Positions 23,812 to 36,252 of a stretch of DNA of 64,000 nucleotides are shown here, in pieces (within the stretch, counting starts at the first letter, position 1; each line of letters begins with the position of its first letter). Origin of the DNA: Salvelinus alpinus (Eukaryota > Chordata > Actinopteri > Salmoniformes > Salmonidae); the NCBI RefSeq assembly GCF_045679555.1, contig NC_092096.1, forward strand, positions 27,412,364-27,476,363, written 5' to 3'. The translations under genes were made by a program, and so were the position numbers. Below the pieces are notes generated by a model. It searched no databases. It was not told the origin of the DNA and saw nothing but the letters and a program-made list of their open reading frames with translations.

Positions 23812-25258
23812 CTGTGGTCTTTATCCTATGGTCTCTCTCCAGTCTATGGTCTCTATCTATGGTCTCTGTCTATGGTCTTTATCCTATGGTCTCTGTCTAT
23901 GGTCTTTATCCTATGGTCTCTGTCTATGGTCTTTATCCTATGGTCTCTCTCTATGGTCTCTATCTATGGTCTCTGTCTATGGTCTTTATCCTATGGTCTC
24001 TGTCTATGGTCTTTATCCTATGGTCTCTGTCTATGGTCTTTATCCTATGGTCTCTCTCTATGGTCTCTATCTATGGTCTCTGTCTATGGTCTTTATCCTA
24101 TGGTCTCTGTCTATGGTCTCTATCTATGGTCTCTGTCTATGGTCTCTGTCTATGGTCTTTATCCTATGGTCTCTCTCTATGGTCTCTATCTATGGTCTCT
24201 GTCTATGGTCGTTATCCTATGGTCTCTGTCTATGGTCTTTATCCTATGGTCTCTCTCTATGGTCTCTATCTATGGTCTCTGTCTATGGTCTTTATCCTAT
24301 GGTCTCTCTCTATGGTCTCTATCTATGGTCTCTCTCTATGGTCTTTATCCTATGGTCTCTGTCTATGGTCTTTATCCTATGGTCTCTCTCTATGGTCTCT
24401 ATCTATGGTCTCTGTCTATGGTCGTTATCCTATGGTCTCTGTCTATGGTCGTTATCCTATGGTCTCTCTCTATGGTCTTTATCCTATGGTCTCTCTCTAT
24501 GGTCTCTATCTATGTTCTCTGTCTATGGTCTCTCTCTATGGTCTTTATCCTATGGTCTCTCTCTATGGTCTCTATCTATGTTCTCTGTCTATGGTCTCTC
24601 TCTATGGTATTTATCCTATGGTCTCTCTCTATGGTCTTTATCCTATGTTCTCTGTCTATGGTCTTTATCCTATAGTCTCTGTCTATGGTCTCTGTCTATG
24701 GTCTTTATCATATGTTCTCTGTCTATGGTCTCTCTCTATGGTCTTTATTCTATGTTCTCTCTCTATGGTCTTTATCCTATGTTCTCTGTCTATGGTCTCT
24801 GTCTATGGTCTTTATCATATGTTCTCGGTCTATGGTTTCTCTCTATGGTCTTTATCCTATGGTCTCTGTCTATGGTCTCTCTCTATGGTCTTTATCCTGT
24901 GGTCTCTCTCTATGGTCTTTATCCTGTGGTCTCTCTCTATGGTCTTTATCCTATGGTCTTTATCCTATGTTCTCTGTCTATGGTTTCTGTCTATGGTCTT
25001 TATCCTATGGTCTCTCTCTATGGTCTTTATCCTGTGGTCTCTGTCTATGGTCTTTATCCTATGGTCTCTCTCTATGGTCTTTATCCTGTGGTCTCTGTCT
25101 ATGGTCTCTGTCTATGGTCTCTGTCTATGGTCTCTCTCTATGGTCTTTATCCTGTGGTTTCTGTCTATGGTCTTTATCCTATGGTCTCTCTCTATGGTCT
25201 TTATCCTGTGGTCTCTGTCTATGGTCTTTAACATGTGGTCTCTGTCTATGGTCTTTAT
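23812..25258. repeat. 13/14-bp minisatellite (27-bp dimer), left block
   Basis: Alternating units ctctgtctatggt (13) and ctttatcctatggt (14) form a 27-bp dimer, so three frames stay open (MVSVYGLYP repeats). Irregular alternation of the two unit types and ctatgttctc/cctgtggtc variants toward the right show slippage and drift. The array is interrupted at 25259 by a LINE and resumes at 27083. Confidence 0.95.
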
Positions 25259-27080
25259 GGCTTTCCACCTAGCTACCCCTACCCCAGTCAACAGCTCTGC
25301 ACCCCCCACAGCAACTTGCCCAAGCCTCCTCCTTTTCTCCTTCACCCAAATCCAGATAGCTGATGTTCTGAAAGAGCTGCAAAATATGGACCCATACAAA
25401 TCATCTGGGCTAGACAATCTGGACCCTCTCTTTCTAAAATTATCCGCTGCAATTGTTGCAACCCCTATTACTAGCCTGTTCAACCTCTCTTTCGTATCGT
25501 CTGCGATCCCTAACAATATCATAACCGCCATCGATAAAAGACAATACTGTGCAGGCGTATTCATCAACCTGGCCAAGGCTTTTGACTCTGTCAATCGCCA
25601 CATTCTTATCGCAGACTCAACAGCCTTGGTTTCTCAAATGACTGCCTCGCCTGGTTCACCAACTACTTCTCAGACAGAGTTCAGTGTGTCAAATCGGAGA
25701 GCCTGTTGTCCGAACCTCTGGCAGTCTCTATGGGGGTGCCACAGGGTTCAATTCTCGGGCCGACTCTTTTCTCTGTATACATCAATGATGTCGCTGCCTC
25801 GCCTGGTTCACCAACTACTTCTCAGACAGAGTTCAGTGTGTCAAATCGGAGAGCCTGTTGTACGAACCTTGTCCGAACCTCTGGCAGTCTCCACAGGGTT
25901 CAATTCAATGCTCTTGCTGCTGGTGATTCTCTGATCCACCTCTACGCAGATGACGCCATTCTGTATACTTCTGGCCCTTCTTTGGACACTGTGTTAACTA
26001 ACCTCCAGACGAGCTTCAATGCCATACAACACTCCTTTCGTGGCCTCCAACTGCTCTTAAATGCAAGTAAAACTAAATGCATGCTCTTCAACCGATTGCT
26101 GCCCGCACTTGCCCGCCTGTCCAACATCACTACTCTGGACAGTTCTGGACAGTTCAGCATCTCCAATCCAAAACTTCCTATTTCGCAACAAAGCATCCTT
26201 CACTCATGCTGCCAAACATACCCTCGTAAAACTGACTATCCTACCAATCCTTGACTTTGGCGATGTCATTCATAAAATAGCCTCCAACACTCTACTCAGC
26301 AAATTGGATGCAGTCTATCACAGTGCCATCCGTTTTGTCACCAAAGCCCCATATGCTACCCACAACTGCGACCTGTATGCTCTCGTTGGCTGGCCCTCGC
26401 TTCATATTCGTCGCCAAACCCACTGGCTCCAGGTCATCGATATGTCTTTGCTAGGTAAAGCCCCGCCTTATCTCAGCTCACTGGTCACCATAGCAGCACA
26501 AACCCGTAGCACGCGCTCCAGCAGGTATATTTCACTGGTCACCCCCAAAGCCAATTCCTCCTTTGGCCACCTTTCCTTCCAGTTCTCTGCTGCCAATGAC
26601 TGTAACAAAATGCAAAAATCATTGAAGCTGGAGACTCATATCTCCCTCACTAACTTTAAGCATCAGCTGTCAGAGCAGCTTACAGATCATTGCACCTGTA
26701 CATAGCCCATCTGTAAATAGCCCATCCAACTACCTCATCCCCATATTGTTATTTTTTTCTTTGCTCCTTTGCACCCCAGTATCTCTACTTGCACATTAAT
26801 CTTCTGCACATCTATCACTCCAATGTTCAATTGCTAAATTGTAATTATTTCTCCACTATCGCCTATTTACTGCCTTACCTCCCTAATCTTACTTCATTTG
26901 CACACACTGTATATAGACTTTTCTATTGTGTTATTGACTGTGCGTTTGTTTATTCCATATGTAACTCTGTGTTGTTGTTTGTGTCGCACTGCTTTGCTTT
27001 ATCTTGGCCAGGTCGCAGTTGTAAATGTGATCTTGTTCTCAACTGGCCTACCTGGTTAAATTAAGGTCAAATAAAAAAAT
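25259..27080 (+). mobile_element. 5'-truncated LINE with decayed RT, inserted in the minisatellite
   Basis: RT pieces in changing frames: DVLKELQNMDPYKSSGLDN, VFINLAKAFDSVNRHIL, AVSMGVPQGSILGPTLFSVY, LIHLYADDAILYTSGPS (catalytic YADD), LLLNASKTKCMLFNR, then LFRNKASFTHAAKHTLVKLT to FKHQLSEQLTDHCTC. The 3' UTR ends ctacctggttaaattaaggt and aaataaaaaaat, an A-rich tail, directly before the minisatellite resumes. A 152-bp tandem duplication (starts 25644 and 25796) disrupts the RT core. Belongs to the L2/CR1/Rex group by motifs; inactive. Confidence 0.9.
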
Positions 27081-27082
27081 AT

Positions 27083-27464
27083 CCTATGGTCTCTGTCTAT
27101 GGTCTTTATCCTATGGTCTCTGTCTATGGTCTCTCTCTATGGTCTTTATCCTATGGTCTCTGTCTATGGTCTCTCTCTATGGTCTTTATCCTATGGTCTC
27201 TATCTATGGTCTCTCTCTATGGTCTCTGTCTATGGTCTATGTCTATGGTCTCTGTCTATGGTCTTTATCCTATGGTCTCTATCTATGGTCTCTGTCTATG
27301 GTCTCTGTGTATGGTCTCTATCTATGGTCTCTGTCTATGGTCTTTATCCTATGGTCTCTGTCTATGGTCTCTATCTATGGTCTCTGTCTATGGTCTTTAT
27401 CCTATGGTCTCTGTCTATGGTCTCTGTCTATGGTCTCTATCTATGGTCTCTGTCTATGGTGTTT
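27083..27464. repeat. 13/14-bp minisatellite, right block
   Basis: Continues the ctatggtctctg/tttatcctatggt pattern on the far side of the LINE; the two blocks were one array before insertion. Confidence 0.95.
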
Positions 27465-27469
27465 AGCCT

Positions 27470-27620
27470 GTGTGGAGTTGCCAGAAAACGCCAACCTCCA
27501 GTTTCAGGGATACGGTATTTTCAATCTAACTTACGTTTCCCCTGAAAAATGGAAGTGGGAACTCCTGCTACTTCAGGTTAATAGTCTTTAATCCTTAAAG
27601 CCGAGGTAACGTCGTGGTGG
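27470..27620 (+). repeat. Dispersed repeat, copy 1 of 2 in this window
   Basis: Contains ccagtttcagggatacggta, ttttcaatctaacttacgtt and tcccctgaaaaatggaagtg. A related block at 42205-42345 has the same order (ccagttttcatggatacagt, ttttcaacctaacttccgtt). The class is unknown. Confidence 0.6.
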
Positions 27621-27837
27621 TTACGCCATCGACGGGGTAAACTGCAATAACAATACCTGCCAGTCATAGAAGAAGAGTCCACATTGCTGCCTTAATTACC
27701 ACATCGGTGTGTGGGCTTGTCTACATGTGGTTGGCGTTGTCAAAGAAAAGCCAGCAATAACAGAGAGAGAGAGTGAGAGAGTCTACTGAATCCCCACACA
27801 CAGACACTAGGCTTATCGCTCAACACAGTGTCTAAGG

Positions 27838-28003
27838 CGCGTGTCAAACTACTTCCACGGTGGGCAGAGTATCTGCAGGTTTTGGCTCCTCCCTTGTACT
27901 TGATTGATAAATTATGGTGACTGATTGGTAAGGAACTCCCCTCACCTGGTTGTCTAAAATCCGTAGACATTAGGCCCTTCATGGAATGAGTTTGACACCC
28001 CTG
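27838..28003. mobile_element. hAT-like MITE, 166 bp, perfect 8-bp duplication
   Basis: Ends gtgtcaaactac on the left and gagtttgacacccctg on the right, inverted copies. Flanked by gtctaagg at 27830-27837 and 28004-28011, an exact 8-bp target duplication. Non-coding; internal near-palindrome (acttgattgataaattatgg). Confidence 0.88.
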
Positions 28004-28011
28004 GTCTAAGG

Positions 28012-28347
28012 GCATAGAAATAGAAGGGCCTAGAATGGCAATCACCGAAACGTTACATTTAAGGGGAATGTTTGCTTTCAATAAGGATGGGAAAGGATCT
28101 CAACTTAACTTAGGCATGCAAATCATGCATTGACGTCAGTGGGAGATTTGCAGAGAATGTTGATTTCACATTTCGGAATGTTGTTGTATATTTTACACAT
28201 TCTGTTTCTTCGTTGCAGTCTGAGGAAAGAGGTCATCTGATTGGTTCCCCTGATAAAACAAAGGGGCCATAGGTCAATTCTCTTGTTTGACTTCTTGTAA
28301 ATTCCTGCCTCTGTGTCCTCACTAGTGAAAAAGGGCCTGAAACCTCG
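28012..28347. other. Unique intergenic sequence
   Basis: Between the hAT-like MITE and the TTAA element. Nothing recognised. Confidence 0.5.
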
Positions 28348-30173
28348 TTAAAACTTCTACTTGGTCACAATCCCGGATCCGGGAGCATCCTCATCAGTAA
28401 AAAAGCTGACTAGCATAGCCTAGCATAGCGCCACAAGTAAATACTAGCATATAAATATCATGAAATCACAAGTCCAAGACACCAAATGAAAGATACACAT
28501 CTTGTGAATCCAGCCATCATTTCCGATTTTTTAAATGTTTTACAGCGTATTTCTATTAGCTAACCACGATAGCAAAAGACTCAACCGCATATTTTCACAT
28601 TTTTTTTACCGCATAGGTAGCTATCACAAATTCGACCAAATAAAGATATAATTAGTCACTAACCAAGAAACAACTTCATCAGATGACAGTCTTATAACAT
28701 ATTTATTGTATAGCATATGTTTTGTTCGAAAAATGTGCATATTTCAGGGATAAATCATAGTTTTACATTGCAGCTACAATCACAAATATCACAAAAGCAG
28801 CTAGAATAACTACAGAGAGCAACGTGAAATACCTAAATACTCATCATAAAACATTTATGAAAAATGCATGGTGTACAGCAAATGAAAGACAAACATCTTG
28901 TGAATCCAGCCAATATTTCAGATTTTTTAAGTGTTTTACAGCGAAAACACAATATAGCATTATATTAGCTTACTACAATAGCCAACCACACAACCGCATT
29001 CATTCACCGCAAAGGTAGCGATAGCGAAAAAAACAGCAAAAGATATACATTTATTCACTAACCTTGACAAACTTCATCAGATGACAGTCCTATAACATCA
29101 TATTACACAATACATATATGTTTTGTTCGAAAATGTGCATATTTAGTGGTACAAATCGTGGTTTTACAATGTGAATACGTAGTCAAAATGCACAAAATTG
29201 TCCAGAGAAATCTTGGAGAGTCACCTAATCTAATCAAATAACTCATCATAAACTTTACTAAAAAATACATGTTGTACAGCAAATGAAAGATACACTAGTT
29301 CTTAATGCAACCGCTGTGTTAGATTTTTAAAAATAACTTTAGTACGACATACAGCTTACGTTATAGCGAGACAGCGCCAAAAATCAGGGCGGAAAATATG
29401 ACTAAACATTTTCAACAGAAATACGAAATAACATCATAAATGGTTTCTACTTTTGATGAGCTTCCATCAGAATGTTGTACAAGTTGTCCTTTGTCCAGAA
29501 TAATCGTTGTTTGGTTGTAGAATGTCCTCTTCTCCTGTCGAATTAGCAACCAATGCTAGCCATGTGGCACAGACGTGCCCAACTTCACATAACGCAAAGA
29601 AAAGAAAATGCCGAAAATCGCAATAAACGTTCAATAAACTGATATAACTCGGTTTAAAATAACTACTTTATGATGTTTTTAACACATATATCAAATAAAA
29701 TCAGAGCCGGAGATATCTAACGTCTATAACGAAAGCTTTTCAGAACGCAATCTGGGGTCCCTTCTCGCGCCTTCCAAGACAATGAAAATTCTGGTCACGT
29801 CATTCCAAAAGCTCTTGTTCGGCCTCAGATCAAGCTAGACACCCCATTCCACCTCTCACTGCCTGTTGAAATCTAGTGGAAGGCGTATGCAGTGCATGTA
29901 GATCCATAGATTTCAGGCAAATTAATAGGAAGGCCCTGGAACAGAGCCTCGATTTCAGATTTTTCACTTCCTGACAGGAAGTTTGCTGCAAAATGAGTTA
30001 TGTTTTACTCACAGATATAATTCAAACGGTTTTAGAAACTAGAGAGTGTTTTCTATCCAATAGTAATAATAATATGCATATTGTACGAGCAAGAATTGAG
30101 TACGAGGCAGTTTAATTTGGGAACGATTTTTTACAAAGTGAAAATAGCGCCCCCTATTGAGAAAAGGTTTTAA
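28348..30173. mobile_element. TTAA-flanked non-autonomous element, 1.8 kb, piggyBac-like
   Basis: Bounded by TTAA at 28348-28351 and 30170-30173, with short inverted ends (aacttct inside the left, gaaaaggtt inside the right). Internally three related segments of about 400 bp follow one another: tgtgaatccagcc at about 28504 and 28900, and agatgacagt at 28681 and 29079. No transposase frame remains. TTAA is the piggyBac target, so the class call is inference. I recall similar elements as abundant in salmonids. Confidence 0.7.
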
Positions 30174-30828
30174 GCCATCAGGTGGCCACCGTAATATGAA
30201 TGAAAACAAGTTGAAACCTCAGACAGACTTTGCAGGCATTCTATCTCTCACTTTTCAGACATGTTATAAGGTGTAGTATAATCTATGGACAGGAAAACCT
30301 GTTGAAGTTTACTACTAATAATGGAGAGGAACATTAACTTTCCATGCATTATTAATTTATTGCTTAATATTACCTCACAAAAGATTCCAAAACAATAAAA
30401 CCTTTTTTGCAGAAGTTATGTATCCCGACCAGGAAAAGGTCCTATTTATGAAGATATTTAGATTAAAGGATATATGTTACTATGACAACGTCATCATTTG
30501 AAAAATCTTTAAATGAATAGAATGACAGAAAAACCGGTATGTTATGCGTTTTCCGAGTAGTAAGTGGAAATTCCCTACGACTGTTTTATTTTCAACTTTG
30601 ATGGCGAACTTTCTGGAATGCTAACGTTCACTTTCAGTAATTTTCACTCCGGCGCTGGTCCCATTGTTTAGAATTCTTCCGCATTCATGCAAAGAGTTAT
30701 GGGATATTAGAATCCTCTTGTCCTAACCTGGGTATCTTCAACCTAGCGGAACGCTACTGTTGACAATTAGAGTAAGTGGTCTTATGTAGCTTTGCATGTT
30801 ATTTGTCCTGTAACATAAACTGTGTATT
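30174..30828. other. Unique intergenic sequence
   Basis: AT-rich, no gene or repeat recognised. Confidence 0.5.
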
Positions 30829-33113
30829 AGAGGTCTTCACGGGTCCAACAGACCTGAAATTTTGAGATCCAACCCGGGACCCGAGCGGGATCCTAAATTG
30901 TGACTTTTGTCACGGGTCTGGGTGGGTCTGATATCATTGTCATGCGTCTCGGGTACGTGCAATTACAATCGATTTACCGACTGGACCCAATAGGACCTGT
31001 CCTCTGTTAATTTAATGTGTGAGGTGATGAGAACCGCAAGCTTGTTATCTGTGTCAGCCAATTACAACTCAATAAAACCTATAGCTTATGTCCAGCTCAA
31101 GCTGCTTGCTGCTGCTGCTGAGGAGAGAGCACGAGAGCAAGTGAACGGAGGCCTTTTCCCTTGAAGTAAAATGAGAGATAGAGGAGAAAGTGTATAGTGA
31201 AGCCTGCAAGGGGACTGTCCTCTGTGGGTGGACAAATGGACCGTGTGCAAATCACTATTCAGGTTTGATGCAATTTTCAAATTGTATTTATTTATTTTCG
31301 TATTTGTTATTATTTTAATTAGTTTTATCGTTATTATTGTATATCATTACTATTATTGTAGGCCTATTTAAGAATCTAAACCAGTTCTTTAAATATGCAA
31401 AAAGTGTTTTGTTTTATTTTGTTGAGACATTTTCATTGGCTAAACTAAGTTTGAACTGCCTTTTACATTGTGTGCTCCATATTTAGTTTAAGATCAGTAA
31501 AAAATAGGCATGTTGTAAAATAAATATCATTAGCCTATTGCTGTCATTTGTTGGGTAGGCCTACGGTAGCCTTTGTTGGTAATTGCTGCAATATAAACCT
31601 TTTCAAAACTTTAACTTTTGTGAAGGTTTAAAGCAGTTCAGTTTAAATATGCAACAAGTTTCATTCTTTTGAGTCATTTTCTTTGGCCAAATTAAGTTCC
31701 AACTGTAATGTTGTGTTGTAATGTTGTTACTGGTAGGCCGATATAGGCCTACTTGCACTCAAATCATGAAAAGGAAAAGCCAAAGAGATGCAAATTGTAA
31801 TTTAATGCCGCAATATAATATCCTGTTCATATTTTCCCTTTAAACAATGACTTGACTTACTTTTGTTATTACCCTAATAAAGTTAAGAAAACTTTGGTTT
31901 GGTATGGTATGGCTATTATTAGGTTTATTTACTGCAGGCCTATGAAGGCAGTGGGCACTGGCACTCCAACTCTCTCCCACAGTTGAACTTCAGGTGAGGA
32001 AGAATGTTTTAGGCCTACCAGAGTTACTCCTTTAATCTAACAATATAATGCTTATATAATAATAAATATTATGATCGAAAATGTATGAATTAGCTTCCTG
32101 CTGCATGCCTATCTGTATAATAGTAGCCAATCTGACAAGGATAAAGAATGCATGTTGGTGTGGGAACATGGAGCCGGTATGTCTCTATCTTTCTCTCGGT
32201 CTCTCTAGGGCTAGGCCTAAGCTTCTCTTCCTTTATGTAAATAATTTAAATATTCATATCATACAGTGGATGCCTAAGCCTATAGGCCTATATGCATGTA
32301 ATGACCTGATGCATTTAGCGTTTGTCACGTTCCTGACCTATTTATGTTAGTTTGTTGTATGTGTTAGTTGGTCAGGACGTGAGTTTGGGTGGGCATTCTA
32401 TGTTGTCTGTTTCTATGTTGGTTTAAGGGTTGCCTGGTATGGCTCTCAATTAGAGGCAGGTGTTTGGCGTTCCTCTAATTGAGAGTCATATTTAGGTAGG
32501 TTGTTTCACAGTGTTCGTTGTGGGTGGTTGTCTCCTGTGTCTGTATGTATGTTCGTGCCACACGGGACTGTAGCGTTTGTTTGTAGTCGTGTACCTGTTT
32601 GTGCGTTCTTCATGTTGTATGTAAGTTCCATGTTCAGGTCTGTCTACGTCGTGTTTGTTATTTTGTAATTTTCAAGTGTTTTCGTGTTCGTTTCGTAATT
32701 CAATAAATATCAGTTATGTCATCATACCTCGCTGCACATTGGTCTTCAGATCCCTCTCTCCTCTCCTCGTCCGAGGAGGAGGAGGAATTAGAGAATCGTT
32801 ACAGCGTTCAAATCTCTGACAGGTCAACCGTGACATGGACAATTATTGTTATAGGAAAGTTTTAAAAAACTATAAAACAATAGGCTCTAAGGTTTTGAAT
32901 ATGCTACACATCAAAACACAGCATCGTTTTTTTGTCATTTATTACAGGCAGTTTTTAGTCACACGTAAGTAACTGGATCCTTTGGTGAATATCGCTAGTT
33001 TATTGATGGAGCTGGCAGCGGCTGTCCTGAGGTTTATTTCTCGCTTTCTACACTCGGATCTGAACGGGTCTCTCGGGTACGAACCAGCGCGTGTCTGTTT
33101 GGGTCCGGAAGGA
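30829..33113. mobile_element. Possible old DNA element, boundaries uncertain
   Basis: Left edge reads agaggtcttcacgggtccaa then acccgggacccgagcggg. The right edge near 33045-33113 has ctgaacgggtctctcgggta and gtttgggtccgg. Both contain ctcgggtacg and gggtc-rich words typical of fish elements starting with a gaagacct/cgggtc motif. The inverted repeat is too eroded to define. The interior is AT-rich with many aggccta words, and a solo LTR lies inside it. Confidence 0.35.
32323..32803 (+). mobile_element. Solo LTR, 481 bp, with perfect 5-bp duplication
   Basis: Starts tgtcacgttcctgacc and ends gaatcgttaca (TG...CA), flanked by gcgtt at 32318-32322 and 32804-32808. It contains ctctcaattagaggcag opposite ctctaattgagag (inverted pair) and an aataaa at about 32702. 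Terminal TG/CA plus a 5-bp duplication indicate an LTR left by recombination. Related to 53999-54368, which is inverted. Confidence 0.87.
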
Positions 33114-33946
<833 letters not shown>

Positions 33947-33955
33947 ACGTGTTTA

Positions 33956-33993
33956 ACTATTCTTGTGGGGACCAGAAGTCCCTACAAGAATAG
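33956..33993. repeat. 16-bp-stem hairpin
   Basis: ctattcttgtggggac and gtccctacaagaatag are complementary with one mismatch, separated by five bases (cagaa). Part of the repeat that carries the TTAGGG-like tract; the tgtcccc/ggggac words recur at 34018-34040 and 34331-34345. Confidence 0.85.
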
Positions 33994-34059
33994 TAAACAA
34001 AGTAAAAATTGACCAACTGGGGACATTTTGTTAGTCCCCACAAGGTCAAATGCTATTTC

Positions 34060-34310
34060 TAGGGGGTTTAGGGTTAAGGTTAGAATTAGTGTTAGGGTTA
34101 GAATTAAGTTAAATATTAAGGTTAGGAGCTAGGGTTAGTTGTAGGGTTAGGGTTAGGAGCTAGGGTTAGGTTTAGGGTTAGGATAAAGTTTAGGTTTTTG
34201 GGTTAGGGTTAGGGTTAGGGTTAGGGTTAAGGTTAGGGTTAGGGTTAGGGTAAGAGTACGGGTTAGGATTAGGGTTAGGTTTAGGGTTAGGGGTTAGGGA
34301 AAATAGGATT
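34060..34310. repeat. Degenerate interstitial TTAGGG tract
   Basis: About 250 bp of gggttagggttagg words with gaattag, taagag and similar variants. The best stretch, 34200-34255, has about eight close-to-perfect units. It is embedded between ggggac words and short GT runs, which argues for a dispersed fish minisatellite more than a telomere fusion scar. Confidence 0.9.
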
Positions 34311-34686
34311 TTGAATGGGACTGAATTGTATGTCCCCACAAGGTTAGCTGTACAAGACTGTGTGTGTGTGTGTGTGTGTGTGCACACGGAGTGAGGAACT
34401 AGGCTAGTTTATGATGTGTGTGTTAACAAGCTGTCCAGTGTGGGGTGTGTCCTCTTGTCTATAATGGAGAATCTGTCACTTAGAATATTGATGCAGAGCA
34501 AGAACAACATTACTACATCATTACCCCATCCACCAAAGTATCAGTGTTTCTCTATTACATTAGTACAGTGGACAGACAGAATGGCATCGCTCTACTATTA
34601 GGTATGCCAATGCACTCTTTTACCATCTATGGCGAAAATCTAATGACGTACTTGTACTCCCCTGGTATGATTTATCATCGAATATA
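34311..34686. other. Unique sequence with a short GT run
   Basis: GT run at about 34361-34382. The rest shows nothing recognisable up to the next Tc1. Confidence 0.55.
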
Positions 34687-36180
34687 CAGGTCCAGTCAAA
34701 AGTTTGAACACACCTACTCATTACAGGTTCGTACGAATTTTCTACATTGTAGAATAATAGCAAAGACATCAAAACTATGAAATTACACAAATGGAATCAT
34801 GTAGTAACCAAATCAAAATCTATTTTATATTTGAGCTTCTTCAAAGTAGCCACCCCTTGCCTTGATGACAGCTTTGCACACTCTTGGCATTCTCTCAACC
34901 AGCTTCATGAACTAGTCACCTGGAATGCATTGCAATTTCCTTCTTAATGCGTTTGAGCCAATCAGTTGTGTTATGACAAGGTAGGGTTGGTATACAGAAG
35001 AAAGCCCTATTTGGTAAAAGACCAAGTCCATATTATGGCAAGAGCAGCTCAAATGAGCAAAGAGAAATGACAGTCCATCATTACTTTAAGATATGAAGGT
35101 CAGTCAATCAGGAACTTTGAAAGTTTCTTCAAGTGCAGTTGCAAAAACCATCAAGCGCTATGATGAAACTAGCTCTCATGAGGAACCGCCACAGGAAAGA
35201 AAGACCCAGAGTTTCCTTTGCTGCAGAGGATAAGTTCATTAGAGTTTCCAGCATCAGAAATCGGCAATGAACTGCACCTCAGATTGTAACCCAAATAAAT
35301 GCTTCACAGAGTTCAATTAACAGACACATCTCAACATCAACTGTTCAGAGGAGACTGCGTGAATCAGGCCTTCATGGTCGAATTGCTGCAAAGAAACCAC
35401 TACGGAGTACACCAATAAGAAGAAGAGATTTGCTTGGACCAAGAAACCCGAGCAATGGGCATTAGACCAGTGGAAATCTGTCCTTTGGTCTGATGAGTCC
35501 AAATTTGAGATTTTTGCTTCCAACCGCCATGTCTTTGTGAGACACAGAGTAGGTAAATGGATGTTCTTCGCATGTGTGGTTCCCACAGTGAAGCATGGAT
35601 GAGGAGGTGTGATGGTGTGGGGGTGCTTTGCTGGTGACACTGTCTGTGATTTATTTAGAATTCAAGGCACACTTAACCAGCATGGCTACCACAGCATTCT
35701 GCAGCAATACGCCATCCTGTATGGTTTGCGCTTAGTGGGACCATGATTTGTTTTTCAACAGGACAATGATCCAAAACACACCTCCAGGCTGTGTAAGGGC
35801 TATTTGACCAAGAAGGAGACTGATGGAGTGCTGCATCAGATGACCTGGCCTACACAATCACCCGACCTCAACCCAATTGAGATGGTTTGGGATGAGTTGG
35901 ACTGCAGAGTGAAGGAAAAGCAGCCAACAAGTTGGAACTCCTTCAAGACTGTTGGAAAAGCATTCCAGGTGATTACCTCATGAAGCTGGTTGAGAGAATG
36001 CCAAGAGCGTACAAAGCTGTATATTTTGATTTGTTTAAGACTTTTTTGTGTACTACATGATTCTATATTTGTTATTTTATAGTTTTGATGTCTTCACTAT
36101 TATTCTACAATGTAGAAAATAGTTAAAATTAAGAAAACCCCTTGAATGAGTAGGTGTGTCCAAACTTTTGACTGGTACTG
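34687..36180 (+). mobile_element. Tc1-like element, same family as 21508-23035, decayed
   Basis: Opens caggtccagtcaaaagtttg and ends caaacttttgactggtactg, with TA on both flanks (34685-34686 and 36181-36182). Transposase traces run on the + strand from atggcaagagcagctcaaat (35035) to the PDLNPIEMVWDELD-coding region (about 35861-35905) and gaagctggttgagagaatgc. Stops (for example TGA at about 35065), frameshifts and a deletion near 35935 make it a pseudogene. The left inverted repeat again carries the inverted 3' end of the gene. Confidence 0.92.
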
Positions 36181-36183
36181 TAT

Positions 36184-36252
36184 ATATATGCCATTTAGCA
36201 GTTGTTTTATCCATAGCGACTTACAGTCGTGTGCATACATTTTACGTATTGT
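36184..36252 (-). mobile_element. SINE/LINE tail fragment, minus strand
   Basis: gccatttagcagttgttttatccatagcgacttacag is the degraded reverse of the ctgtaagtcgctctggataa-type tail, directly next to the Tc1 end. Confidence 0.65.

Noticed and set aside
23728..25934. 719-codon frame joining repeat and RT sequence
   Set aside because: Minisatellite of 27-bp dimers runs by chance into the LINE; no start context or domain continuity.
34060..34310. True telomere or chromosome fusion point
   Set aside because: Repeats are degenerate and sit in a context of ggggac and GT words that looks like a dispersed fish repeat.
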